DNA of 5,531 nt. It comes from Deinococcales bacterium (lineage in GTDB: Bacteria; Deinococcota; Deinococci; Deinococcales; Deinococcaceae). Below are positions 1 to 5,175 of this stretch, piece by piece. Both the position numbers and the translations under genes were made by a program. Where the stretch lies: NCBI GenBank assembly GCA_025359705.1, contig JANYFS010000385.1, forward strand, positions 1 to 5,531. Direction: 5' to 3'. The notes beneath the pieces were generated by a model. That model was given only the letters and a program-made list of their open reading frames with translations. It made no database searches and was not told the origin of the DNA. Each line of letters opens with the position of its first letter. Position 1 is the first letter of the stretch.

Positions 1-85
1 TGCCTAAAAACCCCCGAAAATATCTCGAGGGTAAAGGAAACCTGTGTACATTTTTTCAGTTTTAGGGGATACTAAGTACCTCCCA

Positions 86-116
86 TGTCAGATTTAGAGA
101 TTTTCTAAATCTGACA
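86..116. repeat. Perfect 13-bp inverted repeat, 5-nt loop
   Basis: TGTCAGATTTAGA (86-98) is followed by a 5-base spacer (99-103) and its exact reverse complement (104-116). It would form a stable but AT-rich hairpin on either strand. No T-run follows on either side, so it is not a canonical intrinsic terminator. It could be a protein-binding dyad, a mobile-element end or an attenuator-like structure. The upstream gene it may belong to lies outside the window. Confidence 0.75.
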
Positions 117-252
117 GCGACCAACGGGAGTAGGGAAAAGAAGTTCCTATCAGCGACGTGGAAGATTTCGAGCTTTGCGAGAATATCTGAAACATAGCTG
201 GGAGGAACTTAGAAACAAATTTGTCGTGACCCTTCATTGGCTGCTAAAATAA
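115..252 (+). pseudogene. Possible C-terminal remnant of an unidentified protein
   Basis: One forward frame is open for 45 codons, from just after a TGA at 112-114 to a TAA at 250-252. It has no ATG or GTG near its beginning. The translation is basic at first and then amphipathic (…REYLKHSWEELRNKF…) with a hydrophobic last stretch, which looks more protein-like than random. I could imagine the tail of a transposase, but I recognise no family. An open frame of this length is not rare by chance, so this is only a candidate decayed gene. The rest of 1-258 shows no gene, tRNA or riboswitch that I can recognise. Confidence 0.2.
221..250 (+). promoter_or_regulatory. Putative promoter of the alpha/beta hydrolase gene
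   Basis: A -35-like TTGTCG (221-226) is separated by 18 bases from TAAAAT (245-250), which is preceded by TGC and so forms an extended -10 (TGCTAAAAT, 242-250). Transcription would begin at about 257-259, right at the ATG at 259. That fits a leaderless message, and no Shine-Dalgarno is present. A nearly identical string precedes the next gene at 1056-1064. Confidence 0.55.
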
Positions 253-258
253 TTAAAA

Positions 259-1041
259 ATGGGTAAGAAATTCATACTAATCAAGTTTTTCAACCCAAAA
301 CGGACAACCCCAACCATGACTCGAGCCAACCACTTCTACCATTCCAAACCGCACCGACTGCACTACTCGGTGCATGGCAGTGGCCCGCCGCTGATTTTGG
401 TGCATGGCTTGAGTGGTTCTAAACTGTGGTGGCGCAAGAATATTCCTGCTTTGGCCCAGCATTTTACGGTGTATACCGTGGATTTGATTGGCTATGGGCG
501 CAGCAATTTTCAAAAACCCTTGGGCTTTGCCGAAAGCGCCGATTTGCTCGAGGCTTGGATGGAATCTTTGGGTTTGGAAAATGTTTTTTATGTGGGGCAT
601 TCGATGGGTGGGCAAACGGGTTTGCATCTGGTCAACCGCTACCCCAACAGGGTCAAAAAATTGGTTTTGGCAGCCTCGAGCGGCCTGGTGGATCTGCCTT
701 TTGTGGCTGCACTGTTCAAACTGGCTCAAGCGGGCATGAATGGGCGCAAACGTTTTCTGGCAACCGTGGCTTTGGACACTGCCAGAGCCAGCTTACCTAA
801 CATTTTGCACAGTGGTCAAACCATTCTTGCCGACGAAATACGGCCCTTGCTCCTGCGGGTAGGTTGCCCAACTTTGCTGATTTGGGCCGACAAAGACCCC
901 GTAATCACCCTAACGATGGCCCAAACCTACCGCCTGATCCCCGACTCGAGGCTGAAAATTTTGCCCAATGCGGGCCACAATTTGATGTACGACAACCCCG
1001 TAATGTTCAACCAAATGATCTTGGATTTTTTGCTGGAATAG
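259..1041 (+). CDS. Alpha/beta-fold hydrolase
   Basis: Predicted cytoplasmic serine hydrolase of the alpha/beta-hydrolase superfamily; the substrate (ester, lactone or similar) cannot be read from sequence. Numbered from the ATG at 259 (260 residues), it shows the oxyanion-hole HG (49-50), the strand-turn motif VDLIGYG (74-80), the nucleophile elbow G-H-S-M-G with Ser115, a short lid of about 50 residues (roughly 141-190), the acid region WADKD with Asp213 the likely catalytic acid, and His240 in NAGH. The triad is therefore complete. The start is uncertain. ATG 259 sits 8 bases after an extended -10 box, suiting leaderless translation. However, the first 19 residues are atypical for the family and rich in uncommon codons, and ATG 316 (241 residues) gives the usual family beginning. 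Neither has a Shine-Dalgarno. Cytidine deaminase follows 29 bases downstream. Confidence 0.9.
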   Translation: MGKKFILIKFFNPKRTTPTMTRANHFYHSKPHRLHYSVHGSGPPLILVHGLSGSKLWWRKNIPALAQHFTVYTVDLIGYGRSNFQKPLGFAESADLLEAWMESLGLENVFYVGHSMGGQTGLHLVNRYPNRVKKLVLAASSGLVDLPFVAALFKLAQAGMNGRKRFLATVALDTARASLPNILHSGQTILADEIRPLLLRVGCPTLLIWADKDPVITLTMAQTYRLIPDSRLKILPNAGHNLMYDNPVMFNQMILDFLLE

Positions 1042-1055
1042 ATCTTCTCTAAAGC

Positions 1056-1064
1056 TGCTAAACT
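1056..1064 (+). promoter_or_regulatory. Putative extended -10 box before cytidine deaminase
   Basis: TGCTAAACT lies 6 bases before the ATG at 1071 and matches an extended -10 (TGN-TANNNT). No convincing -35 or Shine-Dalgarno is present. This suggests an internal promoter giving a leaderless message, in addition to possible readthrough from the hydrolase gene. A CTCGAG copy (1063-1068) overlaps the end of the box. Confidence 0.45.
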
Positions 1065-1070
1065 CGAGCC

Positions 1071-1466
1071 ATGAGCTTCCAACCTGATCCCGCACTGCTC
1101 GAGGCGGCAAAAGCCGTTTTCACCCATGCCTACGCCCCTTTTTCTAAATTTCATGTGGGGGCCGCCCTGCGCTCGAGCCAAGGTACGCTATTTGTGGGGG
1201 CCAACGTCGAAAACTCGAGCTACCCGATGAGCCGCTGCGCTGAGCAAAGCGCTATCCAAACTATGGCCTCGAGCGGTGAACGAGGGTTTGTAGAAATTGT
1301 AATCTACTCCGAAGCTTCGCCGCCTGCCAGCCCCTGCGGAGGCTGCCGTCAAGTGCTGTTCGAGTTCTCGCCAGAAGCGGAGGTCTACTGCTTTAATCAT
1401 CTTGGTGAAAGCATCCAAGCCAAAGTCAAAGAGCTGCTGCCGTTTGGGTTTCGCCTCGAGCAATAG
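1071..1466 (+). CDS. cdd: Cytidine deaminase
   Basis: Small zinc-dependent cytidine deaminase of the homotetrameric class, converting cytidine and deoxycytidine to uridine and deoxyuridine plus ammonia in pyrimidine salvage, in the cytoplasm. The 131-residue length is normal for this class. Family signatures are in order: YAPFSKFHVGAAL (21-33), the substrate-binding GANVENSSY (43-51), the zinc/proton-shuttle motif C-A-E with Cys56 and Glu58, and the second zinc motif P-C-G-G-C-R-Q with Cys89 and Cys92. All three zinc cysteines and the catalytic glutamate are present, and the C-terminal ELLPFGF also fits. The ATG has no Shine-Dalgarno but has a -10-like box 6 bases upstream, suggesting leaderless translation. 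The gene lies 29 bases after the hydrolase and may share its transcript. It converges on the DUF5946-like gene, and I see no U-tract terminator for this strand. Confidence 0.95.
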   Translation: MSFQPDPALLEAAKAVFTHAYAPFSKFHVGAALRSSQGTLFVGANVENSSYPMSRCAEQSAIQTMASSGERGFVEIVIYSEASPPASPCGGCRQVLFEFSPEAEVYCFNHLGESIQAKVKELLPFGFRLEQ

Positions 1467-1503
1467 ACCGAAAACCCTCCCCTCGAAGGTATGAAAAAGG
1501 TAC

Positions 1504-1559
1504 AAAAAAATGTCACAAACTCACATCAAAAATGCCAAAGCTAATGTAAGTTTGTGACA
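1504..1559 (-). terminator. Intrinsic terminator of the minus-strand operon
   Basis: Arms 1511-1526 and 1544-1559 are complementary over 16 bases with one non-Watson-Crick position. In minus-strand RNA that position is a G-U wobble, so the stem is continuous; in plus-strand RNA it is a C-A mismatch. The loop is 17 bases. On the minus strand the hairpin is followed directly by seven U residues (complement of A1504-1510). It lies about 45 bases after the stop of the DUF5946-like gene. On the plus strand the hairpin is followed by AAAA, so it should not terminate cdd efficiently. Confidence 0.8.
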
Positions 1560-1604
1560 AAAGCCAATTAGAATCACATTTTAAACAGATTTGCTCGAGC
1601 CTTG

Positions 1605-2156
1605 TCAAAAACGCTCTGCAAGCACGTATTTCTCGAACCAAACCGCCACCTGATCTTGGTGCAGGGCGGCCCACCGCGACCACACTTCCCTAATCCACGC
1701 TTCGGTAAGCCTCGAGCGCAAAAGGGGGGTATCTCCTGCCAAAACATCCGAAATGGTCAGGCCAGCAAAGACAGGCGGGGTAAGCCAGTGAAACCTTTGG
1801 TGCTTGGGAATGCGGCTGGGGCGGCCTGGGCGCATTCGTAGCCACAAGGCTTGGTCGGGGGAAGCGTTGTGTGTGAGGACTCCGTACAACACCATCAGGT
1901 GAATCGCAGCCGAGTTGATGGTTTGGGGAGATGAGGTTCCTGGGTGCTGCACTGCATAGGCATCCACCAGCAGTTGATCAAAGGGCATTCCCCCCAAAGG
2001 ATGTTTGAGATCCCCCAGCGAATTAAAAGCCGCCCAACATGCGGCGCTCGAGGTCATGTAGCGGTGGATCGGGCCACCCTCGAGACTGGGAAGCAACGCA
2101 CCACATCCGACACAACGCTCGAGCTTTGGATTTGGGTTTGGATTTTGGATGGTCAT
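1605..2156 (-). CDS. DUF5946-like protein with a Cys-rich N-terminus
   Basis: A 183-residue protein resembling the DUF5946 family of unknown function, recognised from memory. Visible features: a CxxC-type CVGCGA (15-20), a GGPIHRYM segment (27-34), CW at 40-41, a DAYAVQHPG block (65-73) and a histidine in the following helix (AAIHLM, His86). Cys15, Cys18, His31 and Cys40 could form a metal site, but that is inference. The N-terminus contains a short Asn-Pro repeat (NPNPNP, 5-10), and the C-terminal half is rich in Trp and Arg. No signal peptide or membrane segment is visible, so it is probably cytoplasmic. The ATG overlaps the upstream stop as ATGA, indicating translational coupling and placing this gene last in the two-component operon. 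A terminator follows about 45 bases after the stop. Confidence 0.8.
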   Translation of the reverse strand: MTIQNPNPNPKLERCVGCGALLPSLEGGPIHRYMTSSAACWAAFNSLGDLKHPLGGMPFDQLLVDAYAVQHPGTSSPQTINSAAIHLMVLYGVLTHNASPDQALWLRMRPGRPSRIPKHQRFHWLTPPVFAGLTISDVLAGDTPLLRSRLTEAWIREVWSRWAALHQDQVAVWFEKYVLAERF

Positions 2157-2932
2157 TTTTGGCTCTCGAGTTCATCCGCCAGAATATTTGCAAGTGCAAC
2201 TTGAAAACCCGCATTTTGGGAAAGCCCCAAAGGGGTGTAGCCGATGGCTCGAGCGGCATCGTCGCCGTACATGCAGGCGAAGGTGATGGGCTGCGCGGTA
2301 GCCTCGAGGTGGGGGGCCAGCACGCAGCGGGAATACTCGAGTTCTTCGGGGTCAAAGTGGGATCTGGAGCTGAGCGTTTGGCCTGCAAAGTGCGCGGCGA
2401 AACCTTCTTGAAGCATCATGTGACGCAGAGTTTGCGGGTCGCCGTGTTGGGTGGCGTAGACCGCACGGTAGACACTCTCGAGGACCAGCAGGCGGATGTC
2501 CTCGAGGGCAGGGGTTTCGCTGCTCCACAACATAAGGCTAAGCCAGTGGGTTTTGTGCAGGCTTTCGGCCGTTTTAAAACGTGCGGCATCGGTGAAGGTG
2601 CGGTTGGTCCAGCCACCTCCCCGATCATCCAAGATGGTGAACCCAACTTTGATTGGGTCGGAAAAAAAATCCATCTCGAGCAAGGTGTGGGCCTCCTGAA
2701 GTGCGGCTCGAGCGGCATCCTCGGCCCCCAGTTCAATCCAAGATTTGACCCGCTCGAGGACAGGTTCTTTTGCCATTGGGTTTGCCATGACCAAGGGCGG
2801 CAGGGCCAAATCCGCCGTTCTCTGTGCGCCTCCCACGGTCAAATCGATATAGGCTTGAAACCGCTCTGGCCCACGTGGAACGGTGTACAGATCGCGCAGT
2901 TTCTCGAGAATGGGAACAAACTCAAACTTCAT
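2153..2932 (-). CDS. Conserved-looking protein of unknown function
   Basis: I do not recognise a named family. With the ATG at 2932 the protein has 259 residues and no signal peptide or membrane segment. Its most motif-like segments are VPRGPERF (18-25), NPMAKE (51-56) and an acidic, glycine-rich DDRGGGWTNR (102-111), which looks like a conserved functional loop. The rest is mainly helical, with Ala, Glu and Leu abundant. In-frame starts farther upstream exist (ATG 2953, TTG 2974), but MKFEFVPILEKL is the most natural beginning. No Shine-Dalgarno is obvious. The gene starts 47 bases after the histidine kinase stop, and its TGA overlaps the ATG of the DUF5946-like gene, so the two are probably translated together. 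The shared operon suggests a role linked to the two-component system, but nothing in the sequence defines it. Confidence 0.8.
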   Translation of the reverse strand: MKFEFVPILEKLRDLYTVPRGPERFQAYIDLTVGGAQRTADLALPPLVMANPMAKEPVLERVKSWIELGAEDAARAALQEAHTLLEMDFFSDPIKVGFTILDDRGGGWTNRTFTDAARFKTAESLHKTHWLSLMLWSSETPALEDIRLLVLESVYRAVYATQHGDPQTLRHMMLQEGFAAHFAGQTLSSRSHFDPEELEYSRCVLAPHLEATAQPITFACMYGDDAARAIGYTPLGLSQNAGFQVALANILADELESQK

Positions 2933-2979
2933 AAGACTATTTTGGACTTCCATCCCTAGAGCGGCAAGCGCCAAATTGC

Positions 2980-4374
2980 TTAGCTGCCTTTCCCAAAGTT
3001 AGACTCGAGCGGAAGCCATACCTGCACCTCGAGACCGTGTGGAACCTTATTTTTGAGTTCCAAATGCCCACCATGCACTCGAGCGATTTGCTCCACCACG
3101 CTCAAACCCAGCCCACTGCCCGCCACCCGCACCCCTGGAGCGCGGTAGAAAGCTTGAGTGGCTCGAGTCAGCGCTTCTTCGGACAACCCCAAACCGCAAT
3201 CCTGCACGCTCAAGACTGCGTGTGAAATCTGTTGATGCGGCAACACCGCCAGCGATACCGTCACTTGACATTGGGGCGCGTATTTTTCGGCATTCTCGAG
3301 CAGATTTCGCAGGGTTTGGCGCAGCAGTGTGGGGTCTGCGGTCAGTTGCAAATGGCTCAAACCGCTGTAGGTTGCACCCCCCTCGAGCGCCATGTTGCGG
3401 GCCAAATCCGCAACATCCAGCGCAACCAAATTGGCCCTTCCTTCGCGTGCCAGCACCAAAAGCGATTCGGTCAGGCGGGTCATGCGCTCGACTTCTTCAT
3501 TCACCACCTCGAGGGTTTCGGTGGGGGTGGTCAAACCCTGCTGGTAGGCGCTGAGGTGCAGTTTGAGCGAGGTCAGCGGGGTGCGGAGTTCGTGCGAGGC
3601 GTTGCGGGTGAACTGGGTTTCGCGGGTCAAAAACTCGGTCAGGCGCTCGAGCATGTCGTTGAAGGTCTGGCTGAGGTCGCCCAATTCTCCGCTCGAGGTG
3701 GTGGTCACGCGCAAGCTGAGGTCGCCCGATTGGGCCACTTGGCGGGCGGTTTGGGTCAGCAGCCGCAGGGGTTTGAGTGCGGGGCCAGTCAGCCACCAGG
3801 CCAACCATGCGCCAAACAGTGAAACCAGCACAATAGTCCAGCCCACACTTTGGCGATAACTGGACAGGCTCGAGCGGACACTTTGCTCCGAAATTGCGGC
3901 CTGCAAATACCCGCCGTGGGGCAGCCATTCGCCGCGCACCCGCCACGCTCCAATGCTGATTACACCCACAGCAGGCTCGATAGGCAGCCCAATGCTGCTG
4001 GGAAACTGCGCCCAGGTGTGGGTTACTGCTCCATTCTCAATTAATCTGGCACTGCCTAGCAAATCGAGCGGAGGTTGAACCAGGAGTGCGGGGGGTGGAT
4101 TGGCTCGAGGGTTGGCGGGGTCAGGGTTTATTGCATCAAGGTTTATTGCATCAAGGTTGGGTGGGGGAACTCGAGGGGGTTGCTGTCGGTCAAGTTCCGC
4201 AAAGGTCTGACCAAAGTACGCGCCCAAATCGTGGTCTAGGCTGGTGTAAAGGGCTTGGCGAAAACTGAAGTAGCTGAACACACCCTGCATCAGCAAAGTG
4301 ATGGCGATGGCAGCCGCAATCAACAAAGCCAAACGGGTTCGCAAAGATATTCGCAAAGAGATACGTAAACTCAC
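2980..4374 (-). CDS. Membrane sensor histidine kinase (HAMP, HisKA, HATPase)
   Basis: A 464-residue inner-membrane sensor kinase expected to autophosphorylate on histidine and pass phosphate to the regulator encoded just upstream. Order: short basic N-terminus with an SLRI repeat (2-12), first membrane helix (about 15-36), extracytoplasmic sensor region (about 40-176), second membrane helix (about 178-196), HAMP (about 197-250), and HisKA with the H-box ASHELRTPL (phosphoacceptor His261). The ATPase domain has N-box residues Asn357 and Asn361 in LRNLLENAEKYAP, a G1 box DCGLG (392-396), an F-box FYRAPG and a G2 box GSGLGL (419-424), so all catalytic boxes are present. The sensor region contains a Pro/Asn-rich segment (65-102) including a duplicated NLDAI. 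The start is GTG, overlapping the regulator's stop as GTGA, which indicates coupling. The domain order resembles EnvZ/CusS/QseC-type kinases, but the ligand cannot be inferred. Confidence 0.93.
   Translation of the reverse strand: MSLRISLRISLRTRLALLIAAAIAITLLMQGVFSYFSFRQALYTSLDHDLGAYFGQTFAELDRQQPPRVPPPNLDAINLDAINPDPANPRANPPPALLVQPPLDLLGSARLIENGAVTHTWAQFPSSIGLPIEPAVGVISIGAWRVRGEWLPHGGYLQAAISEQSVRSSLSSYRQSVGWTIVLVSLFGAWLAWWLTGPALKPLRLLTQTARQVAQSGDLSLRVTTTSSGELGDLSQTFNDMLERLTEFLTRETQFTRNASHELRTPLTSLKLHLSAYQQGLTTPTETLEVVNEEVERMTRLTESLLVLAREGRANLVALDVADLARNMALEGGATYSGLSHLQLTADPTLLRQTLRNLLENAEKYAPQCQVTVSLAVLPHQQISHAVLSVQDCGLGLSEEALTRATQAFYRAPGVRVAGSGLGLSVVEQIARVHGGHLELKNKVPHGLEVQVWLPLESNFGKGS
4125..4158. 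repeat. 15-bp tandem repeat within the kinase sensor region
   Basis: GGTTTATTGCATCAA occurs at 4125-4139 and again, identically, at 4140-4154, followed by GGTT as a partial third copy. On the coding (minus) strand it encodes two NLDAI pentapeptides in the extracytoplasmic proline-rich linker. The unit is a multiple of three, so copy-number change by slippage would keep the frame. Confidence 0.9.
4338..4361. repeat. 12-bp tandem repeat at the kinase N-terminus
   Basis: TTCGCAAAGATA (4338-4349) is followed directly by a copy with one difference, TTCGCAAAGAGA (4350-4361). A third, more diverged unit reaches the start codon. On the minus strand this encodes the repeated S-L-R-I/T pattern at residues 2-13, just before the first membrane helix. 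Confidence 0.75.
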
Positions 4375-5036
4375 GATAGCTCAAGGCCAAAACGGTAGCC
4401 CCCAGGCACGGTACGAATCACGCTCGAGTCCAGTTTGCTTCGCAAATAATGCACGTAAACCTTGACCACCCCCACACTGCTGGCTTCGTCGCCCCACACC
4501 GAATCGGTGAGTTCTTCGGGGGTAAAAACTCGCTGCGGGGTACGCACAAAACGCTCGAGCAAGGCGTACTCTCGAGCGCTTAAATCCACGGTTTTGTTGT
4601 GCCAAAGCACGGTGCGCCCTGCCCAATCCAGCTCGAGGGCCGCGTAACGAATGCGGTTGGTTTTGGCCTCGCTGACCCGCCGCAGCAAGGCCCGCACCCT
4701 TGCCATCAACTCGAGCAGGTCAAAGGGTTTGACCACATAGTCGTCTCCGCCGTCGTCCAGGCCCAAAACGCGGTCACTCGAGGTGTCACGGGCGGTCAAA
4801 AACAAAATCAGTCCCTTGTAACCCGAAGCTCGAGCTTCGCGGGCCAGAATAAAGCCGCCATCTTCACTTTCGGGCAATCGCACATCCAGCAGCATCAAAT
4901 CGGGTTCGGCCTCAGCCAATTGCACTCGAGCGTTCTCGAGGTCGGCGGCGTGGCGTACCTCGTGACCCGCCGCCCGCAGCGCCAGCAAAATGGGCCGAGC
5001 AATATTGATTTCGTCCTCGATCAGCAGCAAACGCAT
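4371..5036 (-). CDS. OmpR/PhoB-family DNA-binding response regulator
   Basis: Cytoplasmic transcription regulator, the likely partner of the kinase that follows it. With ATG at 5036 it has 221 residues, normal for the family. The receiver domain shows the acidic pair Glu7-Asp8, phosphoacceptor Asp51 in LLDVRLP, the switch Thr81 in FLTA and Lys103 in VKPF. The loop after RLP (ESEDGG) appears one residue longer than in typical regulators. The C-terminal winged helix (about 125-221) has the usual ending REYALLERF, then VWGDEASSVGVVKVYVHYLRSKL, then IRTVPGGYRFGL. An in-frame TTG lies two codons upstream, but ATG 5036 is preferred because TACAGT (5047-5042) ends 5 bases before it and no Shine-Dalgarno exists, as in leaderless genes. 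A 42-bp repeat dyad lies just upstream and could be its own binding site. Its stop overlaps the kinase start by 4 bases. Confidence 0.95.
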   Translation of the reverse strand: MRLLLIEDEINIARPILLALRAAGHEVRHAADLENARVQLAEAEPDLMLLDVRLPESEDGGFILAREARASGYKGLILFLTARDTSSDRVLGLDDGGDDYVVKPFDLLELMARVRALLRRVSEAKTNRIRYAALELDWAGRTVLWHNKTVDLSAREYALLERFVRTPQRVFTPEELTDSVWGDEASSVGVVKVYVHYLRSKLDSSVIRTVPGGYRFGLELS

Positions 5037-5041
5037 GAGCA

Positions 5042-5047
5042 ACTGTA
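5042..5047 (-). promoter_or_regulatory. Putative -10 box of the two-component operon
   Basis: On the minus strand TACAGT fits TANNNT and lies 5 bases before the ATG at 5036, consistent with leaderless transcription. No TTGACA-like -35 exists 16-18 bases upstream; that position falls inside the GGTTATGGCTG repeats. A promoter with a regulator box replacing the -35 is typical of activation by PhoB-like regulators. Confidence 0.5.
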
Positions 5048-5056
5048 CCGCGAAAC

Positions 5057-5098
5057 GGTTATGGCTGGGTTATGGCTGGCTCTAACCCGCCCATAACC
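5057..5098. promoter_or_regulatory. Candidate response-regulator operator: 11-bp direct repeats in a dyad
   Basis: GGTTATGGCTG is repeated perfectly and head to tail at 5057-5067 and 5068-5078. Facing it on the minus strand are GGTTATGGGCG (5098-5088) and the weaker GGTTAGAGCCA (5087-5077). The outer 16 bases of the two sides (5057-5072 and 5083-5098) match at 14 positions. Direct repeats with 11-bp phase are the known binding geometry of OmpR/PhoB-family dimers. The site lies between such a regulator gene and a divergent lipoprotein gene, so autoregulation and shared control are likely. The link to this particular regulator is inference. Confidence 0.65.
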
Positions 5099-5107
5099 GC
5101 CTGCTCC

Positions 5108-5113
5108 AATACT
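5108..5113 (+). promoter_or_regulatory. Candidate -10 box of the PEBP lipoprotein gene
   Basis: AATACT matches four of six -10 consensus positions and begins 9 bases after the repeat dyad. The candidate -10 on the other strand has the same 9-base distance from its side of the dyad. No -35 is visible. Transcription from here would give a leader of roughly 55 bases before the ATG at 5176. The box is weak on its own and is supported mainly by the symmetry. Confidence 0.3.
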
Positions 5114-5165
5114 TCGAGCTACCAAAGAGGATTAACCCTGCACGCTCGAGTTCAAAAAGTCTTTC

Positions 5166-5170
5166 AGGAG
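5166..5170 (+). promoter_or_regulatory. Ribosome binding site of the PEBP gene
   Basis: AGGAG lies 5 bases before the ATG at 5176. It is the only clear Shine-Dalgarno in the window and fixes this start. It also contrasts with the apparently leaderless genes nearby. Confidence 0.8.
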
Positions 5171-5175
5171 TTCGT

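Noticed and set aside
141..210. 8-bp inverted repeat AAGTTCCT (141-148) / AGGAACTT (203-210)
   Set aside because: The arms are short and 54 bases apart, with no supporting structure or terminator. This is expected by chance.
215..224. 10-bp palindrome ACAAATTTGT upstream of the hydrolase
   Set aside because: It overlaps the proposed -35 region and could be an operator, but a single short AT-rich palindrome is too weak to claim.
1..258. tRNA, riboswitch or other structured RNA in the left end
   Set aside because: I looked for tRNA-like arms, T-box and common riboswitch cores and saw none. Only the 13-bp hairpin stands out.
1511..1559. Hairpin as a miniature transposable element
   Set aside because: Position after the operon end and a U7 tract on one strand are fully explained by an intrinsic terminator, and no clear target duplication is visible.
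2039..2959. Long open frame (about 306 codons) on the plus strand opposite the two uncharacterised genes
   Set aside because: It lies antisense to two tightly coupled genes with good protein character, has no recognisable motif, and is best explained as a by-product of their codon usage. The same applies to other long frames opposite or inside the regulator, kinase, cdd and hydrolase genes.
4125..4158. CRISPR or regulatory iteron array
   Set aside because: There are only two full 15-bp units with no spacers, and they lie in frame inside the kinase gene.
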